In this document: piece after piece, positions 26,157-35,709 of the stretch
How positions within the stretch are numbered: position 1 is the first letter of the stretch
Layout: each line of letters begins with the position of its first letter
Source: Boesenbergia rotunda
Lineage: Eukaryota > Streptophyta > Magnoliopsida > Zingiberales > Zingiberaceae
Direction: 5' to 3'
Length of the DNA stretch: 64,000 nt
Assembly (NCBI GenBank): GCA_024364735.1
Contig: JAGFNQ010005259.1
Span: 248,001-312,000, forward strand
Program-made: the position numbers and the translations under genes
The notes under the pieces: model-generated
The model's input: only the letters and a program-made list of their open reading frames with translations
What the model was told of the DNA's origin: nothing
Database searches by the model: none

Positions 26157-28089
26157 ATGGTGGCTAGCTACGCCTTCACCGCCGGCGTCACTTTCGCCGC
26201 CTCGCTGCTGTCCATCCCCATCATCGGCGCCGGCGTGTGGCTTGCCACCCAACCAGCCGACTCCTGCACCCCGCTCCTCCAGTGGCCCCTCGTCGCCCTC
26301 GGTGCCTCCCTCCTCCTCTCCTCGGCCGCCGCCGTCGCCGCCACCCTCCGCCGCGCCACCTCCCTCCTCCTCTGCTCCCTGGTGGCCACGCTCGCGCTGC
26401 TCCTGGCACTCGCGGGCCTCGCGGCGTTCGTCTTCGCGGTGACGGCGGACGGCGCTCCTGCGCGGCCAGCGCCGGGACGCGCATTTGCGGAGTACCGGGT
26501 GGAGGACTCCTCCGGGTGGCTCCGGCGGCGGGTGGAGGGGCGGCGGCGGTGGGAACGGATCAAGGAGTGCTTGAGTGGGTCGACGTCAATGTGCGCGGAC
26601 ATGAACCGGACGTACAACTCGGCGCAGGAGTTCTTCAATTCCAGAATCACGCCATTGCAAGTGAGTGAGTTTCAACGTTGTACAGATCAGATCAGATCAA
26701 GATTTTTTCAGTTCATGCAGCAAATTAGTCCGATTTCTTTTCGGTAGAATATTTTATTTCGCCTCCATAAATTTCGTCTACATTTTGATTTTTCCTTATA
26801 TTTTAAAAATATTATAAGAGATCAATCCTTACCCAACACATATATTCAGAGAAAAAACTCTTCCTAACTTAGTCACTTGATAGTTATTATAAATTAATTT
26901 CATAATTAATCTTCATTTATATAATCTAAGGATTGACTTTTAGAGATGTATATAAGATAAACGTAATTATCTTTTACTTAAAAAATAATTAGTTTGACAC
27001 GGTACAACGGTAAGAGATGGAATAATCTCCTATAAAACTAGGGTTAAACTCTCAAAAGATAAAGTATATGTCAGTGGTATTCAAACCAATAATAATTTGG
27101 ACTACTTGTTAGGATTCACATGTGCTTTCTGAATTTAATTTGATAAGTGATCAAAAATTTTTATAGGACTAAGTTAATCCCTAAAATTAGTCGATTCAAA
27201 ATATTGAATAACTGATTTAACAAAAGGCATTTTGAATTTTTTTTTAACTCAGATGTTTAATTTTTTGAACCCATTAATATTAAAAATGATTGATTTAATC
27301 TCACATAAATTTTCGAGAAGCATAGATAAATTTTAATAGACGATATCATGAGTGATTTAAATACCGCAAACATATGATATACCTTGCGAGAGATTGAACC
27401 CTCATTCGGTCCTAATTTTTTCCATCGCACTGTACTCCGGGGTGTAAATTATTGAATTATGAGGAACGTTTTAATTATTTTTGTTATCCTAACGTATAAT
27501 TTTATCCATCTATATCTCACTTCAGCTATATCATGTCACTTGCAAATGCATAAACAGTATGCTCATAGAGATACATGTATCTGTTTTGCAAACTGAGGGA
27601 AGAGGGCAAAATATAGTTGTATGAACTATCAGAGTACAATAACAAACAAACAAGAAGGTGGTTTAATTATAGGGGCGAAATGATCAGACTGTATAGTACA
27701 ACTTAAGTCGTGATTCGTAAGAATAAACTGAATTTGGTGATTAACTGCTAATTAATTAATCTTTCTACTGGCAGTCTGGTTGCTGCAAGCCCCCGACTCA
27801 ATGCGGGTACACGTTTGTGAGCCCGACGGTGTGGATCAGCCCCACGTCCGCCTCATCGCACATCGATTGCTTTCTGTGGAGCAACGACCAGGTGGTGCTC
27901 TGCTACTCCTGCGCCGCCTGCAAAGCCGGCCTCATCGCCACCTTGAGGAAAGAGTGGAGGAGGGCGGACGTGGTGCTGGTGGTGTCCCTGTTGGCTCTGC
28001 TTGTGGCCTACGCCATCACTTGCTGCGCCTTCAGGAAGGCCAAGACGCAGGAGCTGCTGCAGAGGTACAAGCAAGGCTACTACACCTGA
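26157..28089 (+). CDS. TET1: Tetraspanin, TET1/TRN2-like, 2 exons
   Basis: Exon 1 is 26157-26660 and exon 2 is 27775-28089 (GT-AG, phase 0), giving 272 residues, the usual plant tetraspanin length. Four hydrophobic segments are at about 8-30, 43-65, 70-95 and 235-257. The large extracellular loop carries the plant tetraspanin signature GCCKPP (170-175) and further paired cysteines (CYSCAACKAG). The C-terminus RYKQGYYT and the SGWLRRRV stretch resemble the TET1/TORNADO2 subfamily, known for roles in leaf patterning and root epidermal patterning. Exon 1 is strongly GC-rich with G/C third positions, as in many monocot genes; exon 2 is less so. No defect is visible. TET2 is the alternative close match. 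Confidence 0.92.
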
Positions 28090-29140
28090 TAATGAGACAG
28101 AGGAAGGAGAGACAACATTTTTTTCTCAACTTTTTTTTTCTTCTATTTTCTTCAAGATGTGTGTGTGTGTGTGTGTGTGTTTTTTTTTTTTTTTTCAATT
28201 CGTTTGGTCATTGAAGTAGTGTGATGGTTAGGAGGTAATTGTGACTCTATTGGTGTTCTAATCTCTGTTTGGTTCTTGATCTTGATAGCTTCTTTGGGTT
28301 TAATCTTGCTGATGTTTATTGTCTCTAAAATATAATTATTTTAAAAGATAATTAATAATTTGTTTCTAGATATACAGATAAAGGAAACTACAAATGCCTT
28401 TAAAAAAAGTGAGAGTTTTTTAAAGATAATTGAAAGATATTTCCGAGATCATTCAGGTTAGAGAAAATGTGACAGCGGCAACTTTGATTAACCGGAACAT
28501 CATTTGATCCTCCATTAGATTTAGAGAAAATTGACGTCTCTAATTGCATCTAGTAAATATGATATATAAACAAATCTGTATTTTGAAGGTGAAATACCAA
28601 AACCTCAATAGTCGTCACATCTAAGGAAATAGGAATGACAATATAAGCTAGATTCGTGCCTGTGACTAATCACATTTTGGGAAGCAGCCACAGTAAGATG
28701 AATCAGTATAGCCAAAAGAAATAAGGGGTCTAAACGAAGAAACAACCCACGTTGACAAACAGCATTCAGTATTATGATATATTGGCTAATTCAATATAAC
28801 ACAAAAGCCACACAATGAATAGCCTTAGGTTTCAATTCAGACTGAACGATAGAAATTCCATCGTTACTGAGAATTATAGTCACTGTTTCAGCTCACACAT
28901 TTTAATTCTACGAGATACAAACTTCTTGATTTCAGAAATTTAAATATCAGAGACTACATAATCATTTTCCTAAACGGTTGCGTAGTAAAACATAATCACT
29001 GGATACAGCAATACGTAAAAGTACATTTAAGCATCTGATATTTGAATTGCTCACCAATACATCCACACATTTATTGCAACGGTAGCTCACCTTTGAAGAT
29101 CTGACATAGAGACGACCATCTGTTATGTAATTCTGGAGTC
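28090..29140. other. Shared 3' region between two convergent genes
   Basis: The tetraspanin 3'UTR begins here and includes a (GT)n run followed by poly-T at 28157-28195. The 3' end of the SKIP transcript comes in from the right on the minus strand. No other gene is seen. Confidence 0.5.
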
Positions 29141-30925
29141 TCAACGCCCTCTTTGGAAGTCGACACGGCTTCTTCCAGAGCCTCCAGCATAATCATCCCT
29201 CATTGAAGACCCAGCACTCGCTTTCATAGTTCCACCACCACCAATCTTATCAAGTGGTTTCTTGCCTCCCTTCACTTGTGTCAAGAAACGATCCAAACCG
29301 AAAGGATCATTTTCTTCCTGCCTATCGAACTCCACTGGCCTTTCTCTCTTACTACCAGAAACCCTCTCCGAAGCACCGGTGAATGCTTTGTCGGGTTTGA
29401 ATCTCTCAGTTTTCAGGACCTTCTCTAGCTGTTCGTCTGCACCTCCATACATATCTGCATCCGCATCTTTTTTGGGTCTGTAGAGCGTAGAGAGTGTGGG
29501 CTGTGCAGTAAATAGACCCTTATCGTATATGTTATAGTGATCATCATTTGCAAACCCAGAGTCCATTCCTTTATCTTGATTAAAGAGCCTCTGGTCATAC
29601 ATAACTTCTCCGGTGCGTCCAGCTCCGATATTAGCCATGCCAAGTGCAACCTTTTCGCTAATATCCCGATCCCTATCCCTAGTGATCTTACTCTTTTTCC
29701 CCATTGCAGCATCCCTGCTCTCCAGCCTTCTTTCTCTCTCCCTTTCGCGCTTCCGCTCTTCACGAATCTTATCACGCTGCAGCCGTTCTTCTCGTTCTTC
29801 CCTATTCTCCCTCCGTTGTTCTTGTGGTTCTCCAATTTCAGTATCATCCATCATATTCTTCTCTGTAGAAGAAGGAACAGCAGGAGCTGGAGCAATTCCA
29901 GTTCTCTCGGAGCGTGCCTTTTGCGCCAATGCTCGAAGCTCCAGCTCCTTTCTTTCTTTCTCCTTCAACATCAGCTCTTTTTGAACCTTTGATCTCATAG
30001 CAACGGCCTCTCTCGCCTTCTGCTCAGCAACATACAATGCCTCAGAAAGCTTAGCAAAGTTATCATTGATTTGGACATCCTGAAGACCCCTGCCATCTGC
30101 AGCCAAACGCTTGTCCAATGGAATTGTATAACCTTTTGGGTTCTTCCAGTTCGAGATGCAAGGAGGAATCTTCCAATCCTGTTGATCCTTCACCGTGACA
30201 GGTCGTGGTGGGGAGTGCATCACTGGCACGGGAGGTGATCCTGATGCCTTTGGCACTCTCTTATGCTTGAATTTTGGAGGCTCAAGTGGATCAACAGGCG
30301 TCTCAACCATCCGAATAATCCTCTCCTTTGCGCCAGAATTAAATGCTGCAGACTGCTGTGAAGGTTTATACTTGATGAACTTTGATTCGTTGGATTGAGT
30401 AGGTACATTCTTTGGCTGAGCCGCACTCAATCTCACATTAACAATCTTCTCCAGAGCTTCCTTAGTTCGCTGTGTGGTTTCCTCAATATCCTTTTCCTCA
30501 TCTTCGTCATCATTCTCCTTCTCCAAACCAACCTTTGGAACAAGATCCTTGTGCTGAGAGTAAACAATCTTTGAGGAATTCTCATTCTGCTTCACAACAG
30601 CATCAAACGCAACCTTTCCCTGCGAATCAACTGTGAGCGCTAGGATTTTGGAGCCAGGCTTCTGATCCTTCCTTCCCATGCCAAGAGGGTACTGAGCTAC
30701 ATGGATCTCAGGAAAGGCACCTCCATCGCCAAAGTCCTCGGGCTTCCTTGGAACAAAACCCGAGCGTTTTCCATAGGGAGGTACAGGATTTGGCTTGATC
30801 GATGCAGATAGAGTGGTATCCGATGAGGTGCTGTATCGTTCCTTGAACCATGGGTCATCTGAGTGGTCATAGAGAGAAGTTTTGCTCAATTTTGAAGGTG
30901 GAAGAAGCTGATTGAGAGAAGACAT
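29141..30925 (-). CDS. SKIP: SNW/SKI-interacting protein (SKIP), intronless coding region
   Basis: A single 594-residue frame starts with MSSLNQLLPP at 30925; four residues further upstream are open but the SNW-family start fits better. The SNW domain occupies the middle, with the family motif SNWKNPKGYTIPLDKRLAADG at about 30098-30160 and DVQINDNFAKLSEALY just after. The C-terminal half is highly charged (KE/RE-rich coiled coil) and ends in an R/G-rich tail. Known role of plant SKIP: nuclear spliceosome-associated and Paf1-associated factor that affects clock, flowering and stress responses. An acceptor-like TATTGCAG upstream suggests a 5'UTR intron, an arrangement known for plant SKIP genes. 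The gene is complete. Confidence 0.97.
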   Translation of the reverse strand: MSSLNQLLPPSKLSKTSLYDHSDDPWFKERYSTSSDTTLSASIKPNPVPPYGKRSGFVPRKPEDFGDGGAFPEIHVAQYPLGMGRKDQKPGSKILALTVDSQGKVAFDAVVKQNENSSKIVYSQHKDLVPKVGLEKENDDEDEEKDIEETTQRTKEALEKIVNVRLSAAQPKNVPTQSNESKFIKYKPSQQSAAFNSGAKERIIRMVETPVDPLEPPKFKHKRVPKASGSPPVPVMHSPPRPVTVKDQQDWKIPPCISNWKNPKGYTIPLDKRLAADGRGLQDVQINDNFAKLSEALYVAEQKAREAVAMRSKVQKELMLKEKERKELELRALAQKARSERTGIAPAPAVPSSTEKNMMDDTEIGEPQEQRRENREEREERLQRDKIREERKRERERERRLESRDAAMGKKSKITRDRDRDISEKVALGMANIGAGRTGEVMYDQRLFNQDKGMDSGFANDDHYNIYDKGLFTAQPTLSTLYRPKKDADADMYGGADEQLEKVLKTERFKPDKAFTGASERVSGSKRERPVEFDRQEENDPFGLDRFLTQVKGGKKPLDKIGGGGTMKASAGSSMRDDYAGGSGRSRVDFQRGR

Positions 30926-30949
30926 GATGAAGATCAATCACAAAGCCTG

Positions 30950-31198
30950 CTGCAATACACCAAAGTAATATACCTTTGATTAGAATCTAGGAATAATCCT
31001 AACAAAAAACAATCACTGTAAAGACCATAAGAACGATGTTAACCGCATAGAAAAAAAAGTAACCCTAACCCTAGATTATCAAAAACAAGCCGAGTATCCA
31101 GATCCATCGATTCCGGCGGACGCCAACAAATTCTAAACGATCCAATGATAAAACAACAACACGAAGAGAGGGGGAAAAAAAAGGGAAGAAAATCGCAC
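30950..31198 (-). other. Probable 5'UTR intron of SKIP
   Basis: Reading the minus strand, a donor CGCG/GTGCGATTTT lies at 31198 and a polypyrimidine-poor but usable acceptor TGTATTGCAG ends at 30950, 24 bases before the start codon. The upstream exon (31199 to about 31300) is GC-rich with GA repeats. Predicted from splice signals only. Confidence 0.5.
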
Positions 31199-31619
31199 CG
31201 CGGATTCGGGAGAAGATAGAGAGAGCAGAGGGCGCGACGAGGGGCGGCGCCGTGTGACCGAGAGGGAGGAGGGCTTTGTCCCACAGGGGCGGCGGCGCAT
31301 TTAGGAAATTCCTTTCCCCATTGACTCATAAATAGTCTGTGTCGTCCAGTCCAGTCCAGCCCAGCCCATCGATTAACGGCCTACGAAAAATTCGGGCCAC
31401 AAACACGCACCTCCTACTAAATTTCCTTACTCTTGACATTTATATAATAGCATAACTTTATTTATTTTTATTATTTAATAATCCGGTCTAAAAGAACGAG
31501 TGATCGTATACCGTTCCACGCATATCTCACATTGATTTCTTTGCTATTAATATATATACGATTTCAGAAGGAATTAACGTCCACGGTCAATATAGGATTC
31601 TACCCACGCATATACTGAT
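31199..31619. promoter_or_regulatory. SKIP 5'UTR and promoter region
   Basis: On the minus strand this holds the probable first non-coding exon (to about 31300), followed by sequence with repeated GGGCTGG/CCAGTCCAGTCC motifs at 31350-31368. No TATA box is clear. Confidence 0.4.
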
Positions 31620-32170
31620 AATTGAAAAAGAAGTCACACCCTGCGAGATTAACACGAACATTAGGGGAGCACGCCGGAGGTTATCCGACGGAGCTCACTC
31701 CGACGCTCAAGTTAGTGTCTTGATCTAGGAGATGAAAGAAAGCCAAGAAAATATACATGAAGTAGAGAGTGCGTATCCCTTTTATCTGAGAGTTGGAGTA
31801 CCTTTTATACCTAGTGCGGCAGTCACACGTGTCCCACGTTATTCTCCACGTCCCCTTGCTTGTCGGTTACTAAATAATCATTGTAACGGTTCTTGCAGCC
31901 ATTAAATCCGAGTCGTTGCGCGTATTATGATGGGTATGACTTGGCGGATTTCCTAAGCAAATACTTGGTCGTCCTTGAGAGATCTCTTCATGTCTAAGGA
32001 TTAAAAAATTAATCCGAATGGAGACTCGTCTCCCAACGACCATCTCGTCATCGTATCGAACGGTTCAAATTACAACTTAATTGGTCAATCTCAAAGATCG
32101 AGCCTTGTAATTTGCCTAACCATTCGATCGCGGAAAAGACGACGAGTGGATCGTCGATTTTTGTATTTAT
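31620..32170 (-). mobile_element. LTR-like fragment
   Basis: On the minus strand TAGGTATAAAAGGTAC near 31812 looks like an LTR core promoter, with a GC-richer leader downstream (31640-31740). No retroelement proteins are nearby, so it is a solo or truncated LTR. Borders approximate. Confidence 0.35.
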
Positions 32171-32171
32171 T

Positions 32172-33030
32172 GTCGGGGTCGAATTAATTAATTATTATCT
32201 ATGATTAATAAATAACCAAAGCAATAATAATTAATTAATACACATATAAAATGACAAGGCGAAAACAAAGGAACAAAAAGAGCCATGGAAGATAATTATA
32301 CCTTCCTTTACCTCGTAGTCTTCTACCTTATGTTCCTCCCCTCCCGTACGTCGTGTGGGCGATGAACTACCGAGAACCGGGATCACCAAGGCACCAACCA
32401 ATCCTTTCTTCTATCTTCCTTCTTCCTTGGCTGAAAACCCTAACCTTCACCCTTCGAGTTGCCGCCGGCCAAGATGGAGACCACCGCCTCCTCACTTGCT
32501 CCGGTTCCAAAGAATGAAGAGGAAGACGAAGCCGAAGAAGAAGAGATCAAATCTCTTCCTCTCCACCAAAACCTAGCCGCCGCAACCCTCTCTTCCCTAG
32601 CTTTCGCCGGCGCCAACAAGGAAGGAGAATTCCTTGTTCTCCGGTCGCCGACCACCGTATCTCCTCCTTCCGCTAGCTGTTGCCAACCAAGGAGAGGAGA
32701 GAAGAGGGCTTTCTTCTCTCCAAATCCCGCCGGAAACCTTCCTTTGAAGGTAAGCGGCGCCGGAACCCTAAAGGTTGCATGTGCCGCCGCCGGCCACTTC
32801 TTCACCCATCCAATCCCGCTCCGGCCAAGAAGATGAAGAGAAGACCCTTCTTCTTCCGGCTGCCGTGCCTCGGGTGTAGAAAAAACCTGCATAATACATA
32901 CAAAACCCACATAGTCCTTAAAATTGACTATCAACACAGCTCGAATGCAACAAGCAAAACTTCACCTCTCAAGATTTACCGTGTCAGATACGAAAATCTC
33001 TTAATCCTGAAGCAACGTTGTTAATTGAAA
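32172..33030. other. Repeat-like region with a short Glu-rich frame, nature unresolved
   Basis: The region opens with TGTCGGGGTC and AT-rich DNA, then becomes GC-rich with alternating CTTCTTCC and CCGCCGGCC motifs. A 125-residue frame at 32459-32836 (+) has an acidic block (EEEDEAEEEE) but no family resemblance, and the opposite strand is open too. It is most likely retroelement UTR or LTR sequence. Confidence 0.3.
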
Positions 33031-33097
33031 AAAAAAACAAACCTAAACAGAGGGAGCTGAATGAATAGCTCTTCTTATTTTAACATAGTTATCACTA

Positions 33098-33530
33098 ACA
33101 CCCTATTTGGAAACTTTCAAGTAAGGAATTGGAATTCAATTCCGGTCGGAATTGAATTCCGACCGGAATTAAATTCCAATTCTCATGTTTGGAATGAATA
33201 GTAAACAACAGAATTGAATTCCAATTCCCATGTTTGGAATCAATCGGAATTGAAATCAATTGTTATATTTTTACCATTTTACCCTTAAGCAAAATAAAGA
33301 TGGAAGCAGGATTGCATGCAGCAGGGTGAATTAGTCATTTTAAAGTTTGAAGGGAATGGAATTCAATTCCTTTCCCAAATCAGACCCTTTTGGGTCTGAT
33401 TTATTTTGGGGTGTGTGAAGGGAATTGGAATTCAATTCATTTCCAATTCCTTCTTAAAATTTGCTACCAAAGAAGGGAATTGAATTCCAATTCCTTTGGG
33501 AATTCCAATTCCCTCCTTTCCAAACAGGCT
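33098..33530. mobile_element. MITE with GGAATT-rich palindromic interior
   Basis: The left end CACCCTATTTGGAAAC and the reverse complement of the right end (AGCCTGTTTGGAAAGG) are inverted repeats. The interior is built from GGAATTGGAATTC-type palindromes on both strands. A TAA lies outside each end, but the target duplication is not certain, so the superfamily is left open. Confidence 0.6.
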
Positions 33531-33539
33531 ATAAATGAT

Positions 33540-34523
33540 TCGGTTGGATGATTGACTATCGTTGACTGGTCTCTTTTATGGGGTTGATTAAGCTTCGAGG
33601 TGTCGAACGAAGGAGTGACCCGAAAGTGTGGCCCCGAGGATGCTCACCAGCCACAAAAGCATGCCCAGCCATAACAGTGAGATAGTTAGTCAAACGGTCC
33701 GCAGTGGTCAATTGGTGCTCCACCAATGGTCGGCCGGTTAGCCGGTCGACGATTAACAAATTTGGTCATGTGAGTCGGATAGTCGGAAAGATGATAGGAT
33801 AATCATTTAGCCCATCAAACTAAGTTAGATAGCCTCGAGTATTCTGACCGTTCGACTGACTGCACCTCTGTCCGACCGGCCTATGTTCGACTAGTCGGGC
33901 ATACATGTCCCGAAGGCTTATGACTCCTTGAGGATCCCCATGCCCTCCTCTTGGAGGATCTATTTTGCGAATCAACCGGTTGATGAACCAGAAATGATGC
34001 TGAAGAGGGTACAGTGTGCCCTCAAGAATCTCGTACGGAGGATACAGTTTAATGGTGATAAAGTATAAAGACGTACGAATAGATTCTTTGAATTTGTAAA
34101 GTACTTTAATGGGATAGCAAGTCGGTGCACGCAGACTAATATGGGCAAGACAATTAAAAGAGGAGGCGATAATACAGTTGGACACAACGGATGGCCAGTA
34201 GGAGGACGACCTTGTCTCTTTTTTGGTCAGCAAATCCCGCCCCCAAATCTGAGCATTGAAGTCAGACAAGATGTCTTGGCAAATTTTAGTCTACCACTCG
34301 TGCCTATATAAGAGTCCTCATTTCTGCACGCGCAAGTATGCTCTACAGTTTTTCTGCTACAGTTTTCACTCACTTTTCTTCGCTGGAGTGCTGACTTGAT
34401 CGTCGGAATCCTGCGCCGGGAACCACCGGTCAGTCTCTAACGATCTTTTTTCTTACCGTTCACTAGTGTTCGTTAGCTTCCCCGAGCAATCGATTGACGA
34501 TTCAGCAGTCAGTCCTTAGCTCA
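33540..34523 (+). mobile_element. Gypsy LTR fragment of a second family
   Basis: TGCCTATATAAGAGTCC near 34300 is followed by a leader in which CTGACTTGATCGTCGGAAT and GCGCCGGG recall, but do not equal, the corresponding part of the LTR at 34524-35663. No internal domains follow, because the next element begins at 34524. The left border is approximate. Confidence 0.55.
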
Positions 34524-35663
34524 TGATCCCGCCCTATCTTTGGCACCGTACGGACAGCCATCGTGGCAAACGGCCTGGCCAACTTCAGGGTCCACGTCAT
34601 TGTACGAATAGCCAGTTTGACACCCTAGCCGGACCCAGGGCCCCCGCCGGCCGGTCGGACTCAGGGCGGCTGGTTAGAATAAATATGGCGGTTCGTCCGG
34701 CCGGGCAAACCTGGCCGACCGCATTAAGGCTTACACGCCTCATCTAGCCGGTCAAACCTGGCCGACCGCATTAAGGCTTACACGCCTCGTCTAGCCGGTC
34801 AGACCCGGCCGACCGCATTAAGGCTTACGCGCCTCGTTTAGCCGGTCAGACCCGGCCGACCGCATTAAGGCTTATACACCTCTTTTATCCGAGTGCATCT
34901 GCCCGGCTGTCCTTTACACCCAGACTTGATGTCCAGCCGGGCGTGCCGTCCCTGTGTCAACTCGGGCACTCTCTTGGGATCACCCCAGGATAAAGACAGA
35001 ATGCATCTGCGCCCTTTGCAAATAACAAGCTATCACCATTCGTCTGAACTGACTCTTTCTGGTTTACAGAAACCCGTCTTTGTCCTCACATAAGACAAAT
35101 GGTGTACGACAAAGAATGTTGGTTACAAATCGGCATAACCATACCATATCCTCTGACCCTGTCAGAGGATCCTGACACAGGTCATACTCAACACGACCTA
35201 ACCATACCATATCCTCTGATCCTGTCAGAGGATCCTGACACAGGTCATACACAAATCGACCTAACCATACCATATCCTCTGACCTTGTCAGAAGGTCCTG
35301 ACACATGTCAGACTTGGTCCTTTTCCCCGGCTATATAAGCCACTCCTCTCCTCATTCGCAGGTACGCATACGCGCGAAACCTCTTGTCTTCAGTGCTTCA
35401 TTATTTTCCTTGTTCATCGGAGTACTGACTTGACCGTCGGAGTGCCTTGCCGGGACGTCTCCCGGCTAGGTTGCTAACGGTCATCTTCCTCCCCAGGTCC
35501 ACCTCCATCCGGTCGAGGGTTCATCCGGCGGCACCTGCTTCCTACCATTCGGAGGACACCCTACGCCCGCTGCCATTCTGCGCGAGGACATCCAGTCATC
35601 GTCCACGTCACGCCTCTACACCGTCATCCGGTTGCGGCTCCATCGCGCTCGGTGACAGGATCA
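34524..35663 (+). mobile_element. 5' LTR of the Tat-type Gypsy element
   Basis: Starts TGATCC and ends GGATCA, a perfect 6-bp inverted pair, and is 1,140 bp long. A TATATAAG box lies at about 35331. The LTR includes two internal tandem arrays: four copies of a 47-bp unit (about 34690-34880) and three copies of a 63-bp unit (about 35140-35310). Its 3' half recurs at 1-551. The primer-site-like TTTGGCGCTAGAAGGAGGG follows two bases after the end. Confidence 0.88.
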
Positions 35664-35665
35664 AT

Positions 35666-35684
35666 TTGGCGCTAGAAGGAGGGC
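35666..35684 (+). promoter_or_regulatory. Primer-binding-site region of the Gypsy element
   Basis: TTTGGCGCTAGAAGGAGGG lies immediately behind the LTR end, where a tRNA primer site is expected. The TGGCGC start is common in plant Gypsy elements. The cognate tRNA was not determined. Confidence 0.6.
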
Positions 35685-35709
35685 TTTGCTGCCTGATCGA
35701 GAGCGAAGA

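Noticed and set aside
26168..26668. Long frames opposite and out of frame with tetraspanin exon 1
   Set aside because: Shadows of a very GC-rich exon. Only the plus-strand frame starting at 26157 gives tetraspanin motifs.
26990..27110. tRNA-like stretch in the tetraspanin intron (GGTACAACGGTAAGAG, GGGTTAAACTCTC)
   Set aside because: Box-like words are present but no cloverleaf could be drawn and there is no clear tail. Too weak to call a SINE or tRNA.
32459..32836. 125-codon acidic frame as a host gene
   Set aside because: The opposite strand is equally open, there is no family resemblance, and the setting is LTR-like. Kept only as an unresolved region.
35064..35338. Repetitive frames 'LTLSEDPDTG' and 'DLLTRSEDMVW'
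   Set aside because: Translations of the 63-bp tandem unit in the Gypsy LTR.
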